Source of the DNA: Flavobacterium xanthum
GTDB taxonomy: Bacteria > Bacteroidota > Bacteroidia > Flavobacteriales > Flavobacteriaceae
Direction: 5' to 3'
Assembly: GCF_900142695.1 (NCBI RefSeq)
Contig: NZ_FRBU01000009.1
Span: 52,379-116,378 of the forward strand
DNA length: 64,000 nt
Of the stretch, positions 56,412 to 64,000 are shown in pieces. The position numbers and the translations under genes were made by a program. Each line of letters begins with the position of its first letter. Position 1 is the stretch's first letter. Below the pieces are notes generated by a model that saw only the letters and a program-made list of their open reading frames with translations, had not been told where the DNA came from and made no database searches.

Positions 56412-57242
56412 CTAAATATACCTGCATAATTCTGACGCTTCTTTTAAAACGTTTTTCATCCGATTTGGACTCAATCCGATTCTATTTAAACATTCTGAAT
56501 TGTTTATAATTTCTTTTACTAAAATAACATCCAAGATTAATAATTTATCTTTTTCAGCGATAGACAATGTCGTTAAGCAGGTTACGGGATAAAGGGAATT
56601 GCTATCATTCTTAGTTTTCAAATTGTTATCTTCAGGATAATTCCAACTCAACAAATTTAATCCAGAACATTTTGCAAATTTGATCGCATCAGAAGTGAAC
56701 CGATTATTAGTGACAATCCAACAACTGGAAACAATATCTTTTACATTAAAAATGGGATGATTTCTATCTTTCAAATCATTAAATCGAGACAAGATATACA
56801 AGGGAACTTTGACATCAGACGCTGCTTCCCTACCCGCATGATACTTGCATTCCACCATTGCTATCACTTCATTTTTTTTCACTAAAACATCAATTTCATG
56901 AGATACACACTTCCCAAGCAATGTTAAATTAATAATGGTCGTATAATGTTCAGAGGCAAAAAGTCGCGCAACGTATCTTTCAAAGAAAAAACCTGCTGGA
57001 CCCAACAAGCGAATGGCTTCTCTTAGATTGTAACGAGCCGCATGAGCATTAGCTGTTTTTTTTAATAATGAAAAAGCCATTTTATAGATTTGCTTTGTAG
57101 AGATGCCCTCATACATCTGTTTTTTTATGGTTTCCAAAATCTCATCTACTGTACCGGTATTTGCCCCTGATTTCAGTAGTGATTTTTTAAGTTTCTCCGA
57201 ACTAAATTCGACAATATCCCCAGAATGCTTGATGATTTTCAT
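56412..57242 (-). CDS. ATP-cone domain fused to a Mrr-type restriction-endonuclease-like domain
   Basis: 276 aa. Residues 1-85 form an ATP-cone (IIKHSGDIVEFSSEKLKKSL, then GISTKQIYKMAFSLL), the nucleotide-sensing domain of ribonucleotide reductases and NrdR. Residues 88-205 form a PD-(D/E)XK domain: GFFFERYVARLF, then SHEIDVLVKKNEVIAMVECKYH with the D...ExK triad. A helical tail follows. This suggests a nuclease gated by ATP/dATP (inference). It is the first gene of a pair with the beta-CASP RNase. Confidence 0.88.
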   Translation of the reverse strand: MKIIKHSGDIVEFSSEKLKKSLLKSGANTGTVDEILETIKKQMYEGISTKQIYKMAFSLLKKTANAHAARYNLREAIRLLGPAGFFFERYVARLFASEHYTTIINLTLLGKCVSHEIDVLVKKNEVIAMVECKYHAGREAASDVKVPLYILSRFNDLKDRNHPIFNVKDIVSSCWIVTNNRFTSDAIKFAKCSGLNLLSWNYPEDNNLKTKNDSNSLYPVTCLTTLSIAEKDKLLILDVILVKEIINNSECLNRIGLSPNRMKNVLKEASELCRYI

Positions 57243-57289
57243 GCCTTTACAATACTGATAGTTAGTAAATTAAAGATACGCAAAAAAAA

Positions 57290-57733
57290 CTATTGATGTT
57301 GCTTTTGGTAATAAAATCCAGGAACGAATAACAACAGAAAAATAGGCTGAATTAAAAAACGACGAATATAAAAAAGAATCCAGTTGTGATTTTCACTAGT
57401 GAAGTGAACAATGTAGAAAAAAGCAACTATCAAGATCAAAAAGAAAAAATAATACAAGACAAAAGCAAATTTCACCATAGCTGGCTCTTTAAAAAGCACG
57501 TAAATAATACCGAGTGATATAGAAGTATTTAAGGTATATCGCAGAAGCAAGCTTAAAAATAAAGAAAAGGAGTTTAGAGCTGGCAATCTCAGGCTAGTAA
57601 AATCTTTTTTAAAAAAATCCAAAAAAGGATCATAAAACAACTGGTTTTCAAAAGCACGGATTAGTATTAGCAACAACACCAAAAAAAGGAGTTGCATCAG
57701 TCGAACTTTATTTTTAATTACCGTTTGAAGCAT
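57290..57733 (-). CDS. Exosortase F system-associated membrane protein
   Basis: 147 aa, four hydrophobic helices. The N-terminal RAFENQLFYDPFLDFFKKDF and C-terminal FYIRRFLIQPIFLLLFVPGFYYQK match the small protein that always accompanies XrtF (TIGR04127-type). Its start overlaps the xrtF end by 20 nt, so they are translated together. Role unknown, presumably a partner or substrate guide of the exosortase. Confidence 0.88.
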   Translation of the reverse strand: MLQTVIKNKVRLMQLLFLVLLLILIRAFENQLFYDPFLDFFKKDFTSLRLPALNSFSLFLSLLLRYTLNTSISLGIIYVLFKEPAMVKFAFVLYYFFFLILIVAFFYIVHFTSENHNWILFYIRRFLIQPIFLLLFVPGFYYQKQHQ

Positions 57734-58259
57734 ATCGTGAGAATTTACGAACCCAAATCAACCATAAAATAAATACCACACCATAAATATACAATGGAAA
57801 AAGAACTTCATGCAATAATGCCTCCTGTTTTGGAAAATAAAAAATAAGCGCACTTAAAGCCGCTATCCTCAAAACATTTAATAGATAAATAACCAGGCTT
57901 CCGCCAACTATATAAAGCACTGTCGTTATAAGCTTTCCTGAAAAAGCAATCACAAATGAAAGGAATAAAATTATCACACTAACTGCATTACAGCCTTCAA
58001 CAATTCGCGCTACATATTTAGTGTTATAAAACAGCTTCATGTAAGGGTGCGCCGTACTCTCTTCAATTGCCGCATCATCAACAAACAACAATAGTACTTG
58101 TTCTGTATTTTTACCTACCATTTTTGTGATGGAATCCGTTTTATTTTCCTCAAAACTGTTCAAATAGTTTTGATACAAAAAGGTAAGAACGATGTAAGTC
58201 AAAAAAAAGACTGCCAGAAAAAGCAAAAAAGGTTTGTACAGAATTAAATATTTTTTCAA
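57714..58259 (-). CDS. xrtF: Exosortase family protein XrtF
   Basis: 181 aa, multi-pass inner-membrane protein. The exosortase catalytic residues are in place: C90 in EGCNAVS, R131 in LNVLRIAA and H150 in LLHEVLFP. Exosortases are transpeptidases that cut sorting signals and pass proteins to a cell-surface anchor. XrtF is the Flavobacteria-specific type. No sorting-signal substrate is recognised in this window. Confidence 0.93.
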   Translation of the reverse strand: MKKYLILYKPFLLFLAVFFLTYIVLTFLYQNYLNSFEENKTDSITKMVGKNTEQVLLLFVDDAAIEESTAHPYMKLFYNTKYVARIVEGCNAVSVIILFLSFVIAFSGKLITTVLYIVGGSLVIYLLNVLRIAALSALIFYFPKQEALLHEVLFPLYIYGVVFILWLIWVRKFSRYASNGN

Positions 58260-58333
58260 CGTCTATTTTTTTAACAAATTTATACAAATTTTAAAACTGG
58301 CTTTAATACTTTTGTAGAAATAAACATAAAACC

Positions 58334-58789
58334 ATGACATTTCAAGAATTACATCCAAAAGTAACCGAAATAACGTTGAATACAACACAATCGAGAGACG
58401 AAAAACTATTGTCAATTTGTCAACTGCTTAGCGACTCCATCTCGTACTACAACTGGGTTGGATTTTATTTTGCCAATCACCAAGAGAAAACGTTACATCT
58501 AGGCCCTTATGTAGGAGCCGAAACGGATCATACTGTAATTCCTTTTGGAAAAGGAATTTGCGGACAAGTGGCAGTTTCAAATGAGAACTTTGTCGTGCCT
58601 GATGTTGCTGCACAAGACAATTATATTGCTTGTAGTTTTACCGTAAAATCTGAAATTGTTGTCCCTCTATTTGTAAATGGCGAAAACATAGGGCAAATAG
58701 ATATTGACAGTCATGTACTAGATCCCTTTACTAAAGAGGATGAATTATTCTTAGAATTTGTTTGTGCGACAATAGCGAAATTGTATTAA
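58334..58789 (+). CDS. Free methionine-(R)-sulfoxide reductase, GAF domain
   Basis: 151 aa. A single GAF domain with the fRMsr signature: YNWVGFYF, FGKGICGQVA and IACSFTVKSEIVVPLFVNGENIGQIDIDS (read in parts). Two of the three family cysteines are present (C76 in GKGIC, C100 in YIAC, the catalytic one); the first, near residue 66 where the sequence is GAETDHTVI, is absent. It reduces free Met-R-sulfoxide in the cytoplasm with thioredoxin. Divergent from xrtF. Confidence 0.9.
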   Translation: MTFQELHPKVTEITLNTTQSRDEKLLSICQLLSDSISYYNWVGFYFANHQEKTLHLGPYVGAETDHTVIPFGKGICGQVAVSNENFVVPDVAAQDNYIACSFTVKSEIVVPLFVNGENIGQIDIDSHVLDPFTKEDELFLEFVCATIAKLY

Positions 58790-58846
58790 AACTATTGGTA
58801 TTAAACATCAGTACAACCATCCTAATATGAAATATTACTTTTTTCT

Positions 58847-59794
58847 TTGCTCCTTTTATTACTTTTAACTCCTTCATTTGCGCAAGACAATAAAGATGCC
58901 GCATTCTATATTGACTCTTTAGGCAATATAGGTGAAGAATTTAATTACAAATTCATAAGATCAGTAAAAGAATACTACCTACCTAAAAAAGAGTATGAAT
59001 TTTCAGATTACTACAAATCTGGTATAGTGGCATTAACGGGAACAACCAAAGACCGAGACAGGATAATATTAGATGGAACTGCGGTGTCATATTATGAAAA
59101 TGGCAATAAAAAGCAAATTTCAAATTATGTTGATTCCCGTTTAGAAGGAAAACAATTTCAATGGTATGAAAATGGAGTAATGCAATTTGAAAAAGATTTT
59201 ACATTTGACAAAATAAAAATGGAAAGCAATGAAAAGCTGATGCAGTATTGGGATACAAATAAATTACAGCAAGTTATTGATGGCAGTGGAAAATATGATG
59301 CATTAATTGAAAATTATAATAAAGGTAATACCGAAAAAGATACACTCTATGAGAAAGGAGAAATCAAGAATGGATTTAGACATGGAGTTTGGAAAGGAAA
59401 TTCTTCCCATCCAAAAATTACATTTATTGAAGAATACGAAAATGGTAAATTGATCACGGGAACCAGTACTGATAAAAATAACACCCAATATAGTTATACC
59501 GAAGTAAGCCAAAAAGCAGCTCCTAAAAATGGAATAAATGATTTTTATAAATACGTGGGTAGAAACTTTAAAACACCAAAAAAACAAGGTCTTATTGGCA
59601 AAATTTATTTGACTTTTGTTGTGGATAAAGATGGAAAACTAGTAGAGCCTAAGGTACTACGTGATCTAGGTTTTGGAACGGGTTCTGAGGCTTTGCGAGT
59701 TATAAGGGAAGCTAAAAATTGGATTCCCGGCAAAATAAGGGGAATTCCTGTTCGATTTCTATACTCATTGCCCATTACAGTTAAAGCAATATAA
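58847..59794 (+). CDS. TonB-like energy transducer with YwqK/MORN-like repeats; signal peptide frameshifted
   Basis: 315 aa in frame from TTG 58847 (LLLLLLTPSFAQDN). An ATG at 58827 opens MKYYFF in another frame; a seventh T in the T6 run at 58839-58844 would join it to the main frame as MKYYFFSLLLLLLLTPSFAQ, an ideal signal peptide. So the sequence has lost one base here, either by error or by slippage. The body has MORN/YwqK-type units (SYYENGNKKQ, QWYENGVMQF) and a C-terminal TonB domain (GLIGKIYLTFVVDKDGKLVE, then GKIRGIPVRFLYSLPITVK). Confidence 0.8.
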   Translation: MLLLLLLTPSFAQDNKDAAFYIDSLGNIGEEFNYKFIRSVKEYYLPKKEYEFSDYYKSGIVALTGTTKDRDRIILDGTAVSYYENGNKKQISNYVDSRLEGKQFQWYENGVMQFEKDFTFDKIKMESNEKLMQYWDTNKLQQVIDGSGKYDALIENYNKGNTEKDTLYEKGEIKNGFRHGVWKGNSSHPKITFIEEYENGKLITGTSTDKNNTQYSYTEVSQKAAPKNGINDFYKYVGRNFKTPKKQGLIGKIYLTFVVDKDGKLVEPKVLRDLGFGTGSEALRVIREAKNWIPGKIRGIPVRFLYSLPITVKAI

Positions 59795-59864
59795 TATTAA
59801 ATACTTGAGAATAAAGTTTTTAAAAGTTTATCAAAGTTTAATTTTAGATTTAGAAAATAAATGG

Positions 59865-59872
59865 TACTTTTG
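59865..59872 (+). promoter_or_regulatory. Candidate -7 box of rpsO
   Basis: TACTTTTG fits TAnnTTTG, 56 nt upstream of the rpsO ATG. The region 19-20 nt before it reads TTTTAG, a weak -33. Confidence 0.5.
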
Positions 59873-59928
59873 CACCCGTCGTACAATAGATGTATGACAT
59901 ACATAAAAATCATTAAACAAATATTGGA

Positions 59929-60195
59929 ATGTATTTAACTAAAGAGATTAAAGAAGAAATCTTCGCTAAACACGGAGAAAAAACAAACACTGGAAAATCA
60001 GAAGCTCAAATTGCTTTGTTCACTTTCAGAATTAGCCATTTAACGGAGCACTTGAAAAAAAATCGTCATGATTACAATACAGAGCGTTCATTAGTATTGC
60101 TAGTAGGTAAAAGAAGGTCTTTGTTGGATTACTTGAAGAAAACAGAAATCAACAGATACCGTGAAATTATCAAAGTATTGAATATCAGAAAATAA
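59929..60195 (+). CDS. rpsO: 30S ribosomal protein S15
   Basis: 88 aa, full length. Typical sequence: GKSEAQIALFTFRISHLTEHLKKNRHDYNTERSLVLLVGKRRSLLDYLKK (in parts) and NRYREIIKVLNIRK. It binds the central domain of 16S rRNA. The rpsO-pnp order is as in many bacteria, but a terminator separates them here. Confidence 0.98.
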   Translation: MYLTKEIKEEIFAKHGEKTNTGKSEAQIALFTFRISHLTEHLKKNRHDYNTERSLVLLVGKRRSLLDYLKKTEINRYREIIKVLNIRK

Positions 60196-60202
60196 TCAAT
60201 AG

Positions 60203-60230
60203 AAAAGAGGTGCGAAAGTGCCTCTTTTTT
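60203..60230 (+). terminator. Terminator after rpsO
   Basis: aaaagaggtgc / gtgcctctttt with a GAAA tetraloop and two G-T wobbles, followed by T residues. Confidence 0.8.
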
Positions 60231-60432
60231 ATTTTATAATTTAGAGTCTAAAAATTCTATTTCGATCCTGACACAAAAGGGATTAGAATCAATACTCCTC
60301 CACAAAGTCTTTACCATTTCGTAAATGACAAATAAAAAAAAGTTTGGTTTTTCATTGGGTTTTAGGCATTAACTACGCAAAACAACAACTACAACACAAC
60401 TAGAACCCATGTTTAACTAATAAATTAAATTT

Positions 60433-62574
60433 ATGATTCCACAATTATTTGTAGAAAGTATCGATTTAGGTGATGGCAGAAACATCACAATCGAGACAGG
60501 TCGTTTAGCCAAACAAGCGGATGGATCTGTAGTAGTAAGAATAGGTAAAACTGTTATTTTAGGTACGGTTGTATCTTCAAGAAAAGCAAGTCCAGGGATC
60601 GATTTTCTTCCACTTACGGTAGATTATCGTGAAAAATTTGCTGCAGCAGGACGTTTTCCTGGTGGTTTCTTCAAAAGAGAAGCAAGACCAAGTGATAACG
60701 AAGTATTAACCATGCGTTTAGTTGACCGAGTATTGCGTCCGCTGTTCCCAGATGATTACCACGCTGAAGTTCAGGTGATGATTCAATTGATGTCTCACGA
60801 CGAAGACGTAATGCCAGATGCATTAGCAGGTTTAGCAGCATCAGCAGCTTTAGCTTTGTCTGACATTCCTTTCGAAACATTAATTTCTGAGGCTAGAGTT
60901 GGAAGAGTTGACGGAAAATTCATCATCAACCCATCACGTGCTCAATTAGAAGTATCAGATATCGATATGATGATTGGCGCCTCTATGGATTCTATTGCCA
61001 TGGTAGAAGGTGAAATGAAAGAGATTTCAGAAGCAGAAATGTTGGAAGCAATTAAATTCGCACACGAACACATCAAAAATCAAATTGCTGCTCAACTGCG
61101 TTTACAAGCTGCTTTTGGTAAAAAAGAAACTCGTACTTACGAAGGAGAAAGAGAAGATGAAGCTATTTACACAAAAGTAAAAGACGCCTCTTACGATAAA
61201 ATTTACGCTATTGCTAGCAAAGGTTCTTCTAAACAAGAGCGTACAGCTGCATTTGCAGAAGTAAAAGAAGAAGTAAAAACATTATTCACAGAAGAAGAAT
61301 TAGCTGAAAATGGTGATTTAGTTTCTAAATATTTTTACAAAACTAACAAAGAAGCAGTTCGGAACGTAACCCTAGATTTAGGAACACGTTTAGACGGAAG
61401 AAAAACTACAGAAATTAGAGATATCTGGTGTGAAGTAGATTATCTTCCATCGGTACACGGATCTGCATTGTTTACTCGTGGAGAAACTCAAGCCTTGGCA
61501 ACAGCTACTTTAGGAACCTCTAGAGAAGCAAACCAAATTGATTCTCCATCTCAACAAGGAGAAGAGCGTTTCTATCTACACTATAACTTCCCTCCTTTCT
61601 CAACTGGTGAAGCTCGTCCTTTAAGAGGAACTTCAAGAAGAGAAGTAGGTCACGGAAACTTAGCGCAAAGAGCGTTGAAAAACATGATTCCTACTGATTG
61701 TCCTTATACAATCCGTGTGGTTTCTGAAGTATTAGAATCTAACGGTTCTTCTTCTATGGCAACCGTTTGTGCTGGAACATTAGCATTAATGGATGCTGGT
61801 ATCCAAATGATTCGTCCCGTTTCTGGAATTGCAATGGGATTAATTACTGACGGAGATCGTTATGCTGTATTGTCTGATATTCTTGGTGATGAAGATCATT
61901 TAGGCGATATGGATTTTAAAGTAACTGGAACTGCAGAAGGAATTACAGCTTGTCAAATGGACATCAAAATTGATGGATTGAAATACGAGATTATGGAAGC
62001 AGCATTGGCGCAAGCTCGTGATGGTCGTTTGCATATCCTTGGAAAATTAATCGAAACTTTAGCATCACCTAAAGAAGACGTTAAAGCGTACGCTCCAAAA
62101 ATTATTACAAGAAGAATTCCTAATGCGTTTATTGGCGCATTGATCGGACCTGGTGGAAAAGTGATTCAAGAATTACAAAAAACAACAGGAACGACAATTG
62201 TTATCAATGAAGATCCAACTACGGAAGAAGGAGTTATCGAAATTTTAGGAACTGATCCTGCTGGAATTGAAGCTGTATTGGCTAAAATCAAATCCATCAC
62301 TTTCAAACCTCAAATGAATGAGTCGTATGAAGTGAAAGTAATCAAAATGTTAGATTTTGGTGCAGTAGTTGAATACCTAGAAGCTCCAGGAAATGAAGTA
62401 TTGCTTCACGTATCTGAGCTTGCATGGGAACGTACTGAAAATGTTTCTGACGTTGTGAACATGGGCGATGTTTTCCAAGTGAAATACTTAGGTATGGATC
62501 CAAAAACAAGAAAAGAAAAAGTGTCAAGAAAAGCACTTATGCCAAGACCTCCACGTGAGGAAAGAAAAGAGTAA
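60433..62574 (+). CDS. pnp: Polyribonucleotide nucleotidyltransferase (PNPase)
   Basis: 713 aa. Two RNase PH domains ([24 protein letters not shown] early; SLFTRGE-like [18 protein letters not shown] later; [21 protein letters not shown] active-site block, here [17 protein letters not shown]), a KH domain ([20 protein letters not shown]) and a C-terminal S1 domain ([18 protein letters not shown]). It degrades RNA 3' to 5' with phosphate and is part of mRNA turnover. Followed by a terminator. Confidence 0.98.
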   Translation: MIPQLFVESIDLGDGRNITIETGRLAKQADGSVVVRIGKTVILGTVVSSRKASPGIDFLPLTVDYREKFAAAGRFPGGFFKREARPSDNEVLTMRLVDRVLRPLFPDDYHAEVQVMIQLMSHDEDVMPDALAGLAASAALALSDIPFETLISEARVGRVDGKFIINPSRAQLEVSDIDMMIGASMDSIAMVEGEMKEISEAEMLEAIKFAHEHIKNQIAAQLRLQAAFGKKETRTYEGEREDEAIYTKVKDASYDKIYAIASKGSSKQERTAAFAEVKEEVKTLFTEEELAENGDLVSKYFYKTNKEAVRNVTLDLGTRLDGRKTTEIRDIWCEVDYLPSVHGSALFTRGETQALATATLGTSREANQIDSPSQQGEERFYLHYNFPPFSTGEARPLRGTSRREVGHGNLAQRALKNMIPTDCPYTIRVVSEVLESNGSSSMATVCAGTLALMDAGIQMIRPVSGIAMGLITDGDRYAVLSDILGDEDHLGDMDFKVTGTAEGITACQMDIKIDGLKYEIMEAALAQARDGRLHILGKLIETLASPKEDVKAYAPKIITRRIPNAFIGALIGPGGKVIQELQKTTGTTIVINEDPTTEEGVIEILGTDPAGIEAVLAKIKSITFKPQMNESYEVKVIKMLDFGAVVEYLEAPGNEVLLHVSELAWERTENVSDVVNMGDVFQVKYLGMDPKTRKEKVSRKALMPRPPREERKE

Positions 62575-62607
62575 TCAGATCTTAGTTTACTAAAGGTTTA
62601 TTTATAG

Positions 62608-62641
62608 AAAGCCCCAATTCATGTATTTGAATTGGGGTTTT
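62608..62641 (+). terminator. Terminator after pnp
   Basis: aaagccccaattc (62608-62620) and gaattggggtttt (62629-62641) form a 13-bp stem with one wobble. Confidence 0.88.
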
Positions 62642-62671
62642 CGATTTTTATTTGGGCATGCCGCCAGTAAC

Positions 62672-62790
62672 GATAAGGGGCAACATACAGCCGTGCTATA
62701 AGCCCCTTATCCTTTCTGCCGTCGGGCTATCCGCGCTACTTCGGTAGCTTGCTCCTATCCCTCATGCGGACTCGTGGTAAATAACAACTC
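62672..62790. repeat. GC-rich structured intergenic repeat
   Basis: gataaggggc (62672-62681) and gccccttatc (62702-62711) pair perfectly. Further on, gctac-ttcg-gtagc is a stable UUCG tetraloop hairpin within ggctatccgcgctacttcgg. Such ggctatccgcgctac sequences are, as I recall, dispersed in Flavobacteria genomes. Confidence 0.65.
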
Positions 62791-62821
62791 TCTCTTTTCC
62801 AAAATATCGTTTTCCTCAAAG

Positions 62822-63042
62822 TTTGTCACGCTGAAAGCGTCTCACACAAGCCAAGAACTTCCAATTTACCGCTCCAAAAGATACTTACCACTCCGTTTAT
62901 AACATCAAGTTATTCCTCCGTAATGACAAATATTGTGTTTGATTTGCAACATTGCTATAGATATAATATTCACCCCTTGCGCAACCACAAAGCGACTCAA
63001 GATAGCTGAGCAACTTACCTGAGACGCTTTCAGCGTGACAAA
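62822..63042. repeat. Perfect 23-bp inverted repeat pair around 175 bp
   Basis: tttgtcacgctgaaagcgtc plus tca at 62822-62844 is exactly complementary to 63020-63042. The enclosed 175 bp has no ORF. The sequence belongs to the gtcacgctga... dispersed repeat type. Confidence 0.85.
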
Positions 63043-63140
63043 CAGTGAAGGATAACTGTTGATCAAACCACATTGTACATAAAACAAAAAACCCAGAACA
63101 AAGTCTAGGTTTAATTATTTTTAGTCACTACTATTGAAAA

Positions 63141-63392
63141 TTAAATATCATTTTCAAAATCAATTTTTAGGTCTTTAATTAATTCTGAGGGTTCCACTTT
63201 AAGGGCATGAGCAATTTTAAAAAATAAATTCATTGTCATTCCTTGATTTTTATCAAAAACTAGACGCAATGTTTTTTCATCACAACCAACTTTTTTGGCA
63301 AATTGAAGCTTATTCCCATTATGCTGTTCCATAAAGAGAATACGTATTCTTTCAGTTAAAGTTTCTTTTATGTTGTCTAATTCGCTTTGCAC
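63141..63392 (-). CDS. XRE-type helix-turn-helix regulator
   Basis: 83 aa. A single Cro/CI-type HTH (about 25-75): NGNKLQFAKKVGCDEKTLRL, then MTMNLFFKIAHALKVEPSELI. Such small regulators often sit beside restriction-modification genes as controllers. Here it is divergent from the methyltransferase gene, with 92 nt between starts, which fits a controller role (inference). Confidence 0.88.
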   Translation of the reverse strand: MQSELDNIKETLTERIRILFMEQHNGNKLQFAKKVGCDEKTLRLVFDKNQGMTMNLFFKIAHALKVEPSELIKDLKIDFENDI

Positions 63393-63484
63393 TTAGCAAA
63401 TAAACCTATCCCAAATAAAATAATTCATTTTACAGTTCGGAGTTTTCTCCGAAAGATTTATATTTGGGGAAAATCAAACGTAAA

Positions 63485-63937
63485 ATGCCCACACTACACT
63501 GGATAGGTAAAGACAAAATCATCAATCATCATCAAGATGTCCCTTACAAAGTACTGAATCACGAATATGGTTTCAGCCCCCTAGCCCCCAAAGGGGGAAC
63601 AAAAACTGAGGTTAACAGCGGAAATATGATTATTAATGGTGACAATCTTGAAGCCTTAAAATCATTATTACCCAAATACGAAGGCAAAGTCAACTGCATT
63701 TATATAGATCCACCCTATAATACCGGAAATGAGAGTTGGGTTTACAACGACAATGTAAATACGCCACAAATCAAGAAATGGCTAGGCAAAGTCGTTGGCA
63801 AAGAAAGTGAAGATCTAACCCGTCACGACAAATGGCTGTGCATGATGTACCCGAGATTGAAATTGTTACATAAACTATTAGCAAAGGATGGAGTCATTTT
63901 CATTTGGTGGATTCAATTAATTAATGCGAATTCCTGA
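63485..63937 (+). pseudogene. Type III-like DNA methyltransferase (Mod), truncated by an insertion
   Basis: The start at 63485 gives MPTLHWIGKDKIINHHQDVP. The frame then has NMIINGDNLEALKSLLPKYE and the catalytic IYIDPPYNTGNE (DPPY), typical of beta-class Mod subunits. After KDGVIFI (to about 63903) family members continue with SIDDNE-type sequence, but here the frame reads WWIQLINANS and stops, where an IS30-like element begins. About 150 of an expected 600 residues remain. Residues 31-39 (SPLAPKGGT) come from a repeat-like palindrome. Confidence 0.8.
63576..63600 (+). repeat. Palindromic repeat-like sequence read in frame inside mod
   Basis: gccccctagcccccaaaggg plus ggaac: ccccc and ggggg pair around a short centre. 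This type of sequence is, as I recall, a common intergenic repeat in Flavobacteria. Here it encodes SPLAPKGGT in the variable N-terminal part of the methyltransferase. Confidence 0.55.
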
Positions 63938-64000
63938 TTATTGTTTAATAATTGTAAATATACTTCATTTGGAGAATCAAATTGATGCCTTTTCCGAGGT
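63904..64000 (-). mobile_element. IS30-family insertion sequence, end only (runs off the window)
   Basis: From about 63904 the sequence no longer matches the methyltransferase. The minus strand carries the C-terminal end of a transposase, and the element continues beyond base 64000. The exact terminal repeat and target duplication cannot be set because the other end is missing. Confidence 0.6.
63913..63999 (-). CDS. IS30-family transposase, C-terminal fragment
   Basis: The last 28 codons before a TGA read PRKRHQFDSPNEVYLQLLNN and NQEFALIN. The phrase (N)xRPRKRxxFxxPxEV is the typical end of the IS30-family integrase core. The gene starts outside the window. It explains the abrupt end of the methyltransferase gene. 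Confidence 0.62.
   Translation of the reverse strand, partial: PRKRHQFDSPNEVYLQLLNNNQEFALIN

Larger units (their letters stand above)
62575..63140. other. Repeat-rich gap between pnp and the XRE gene
   Basis: 566 bp without a gene. It holds the pnp terminator (62608-62641), a GC-rich cluster with a hairpin and a UUCG stem-loop (62672-62790), and a perfect 23-bp inverted repeat pair (62822-62844 and 63020-63042). Its GC content is well above the window average. Confidence 0.75.

Overview
The window is a chromosomal segment of a Flavobacterium-like member of the Bacteroidota. The evidence is an AT-rich genome, the complete gliding motility / type IX secretion core gldKLMN, a FecI-FecR-SusC-SusD locus, exosortase F with its partner, no obvious Shine-Dalgarno sequences, and promoters of the Bacteroidota type (TTG, about 19-20 nt, TAnnTTTG). 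Most of it is ordinary housekeeping sequence. The unusual content lies in small nuclease cassettes, palindromic intergenic repeats and the right edge.

Layout. 1-4.1 kb: 3' part of a pterin-dependent aromatic amino acid hydroxylase, then DUF4230, GSCFA and lipoprotein genes. 4.3-12.8 kb: alaS, an M23 peptidase, a MerR regulator, LemA and two TPM proteins, an outer-membrane DUF2490 protein and an SDR. 12.8-16.1 kb: the GTPases der and era, then two identical initiator tRNA genes, followed by a GIY-YIG nuclease cassette inside a duplicated terminator. 16.8-26.2 kb: one colinear locus encoding an ECF sigma factor, FecR anti-sigma, SusC with an STN signalling domain, SusD, a surface lipoprotein and a dihaem cytochrome c peroxidase; it looks like a self-signalling uptake system with an oxidative enzyme attached. 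26.3-33.6 kb: a decayed gene, an LRR protein, pterin dehydratase (partner of the hydroxylase at the left edge), an acyltransferase-like protein, a divergent lipid kinase / App1 phosphatase pair, an ABC-F ATPase and DUF983. 34-43.6 kb: an FAD oxidoreductase, gldN-M-L-K, an arginase-fold protein lacking its metal ligands, and topA. 44.3-51.5 kb: miaB, a GxxExxY nuclease gene between inverted repeats, a sigma-54 activator, lptE, a TPR-like protein, secG and groES-groEL. 51.7-60.2 kb: a large secreted protein, DedA, a beta-CASP RNase paired with an ATP-cone/nuclease fusion, xrtF and partner, fRMsr, a frameshifted TonB-like gene, and rpsO. 60.4-64 kb: pnp, a repeat-rich gap, an XRE regulator, and a type III DNA methyltransferase gene apparently broken by an IS30-family element that runs off the window.

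The most interesting signals are: (1) a PD-(D/E)XK GxxExxY gene bounded by 30-bp inverted repeats, with an ORF-less palindrome of the same sequence type 44 kb away; (2) the GIY-YIG cassette inserted at the initiator tRNA terminator; (3) repeat-like sequences read in frame inside alaS and the methyltransferase gene; (4) a MauG-like peroxidase tied to a SusCD uptake locus; (5) the beta-CASP plus ATP-cone/nuclease gene pair. All function calls rest on reading motifs by eye; no database search was run.
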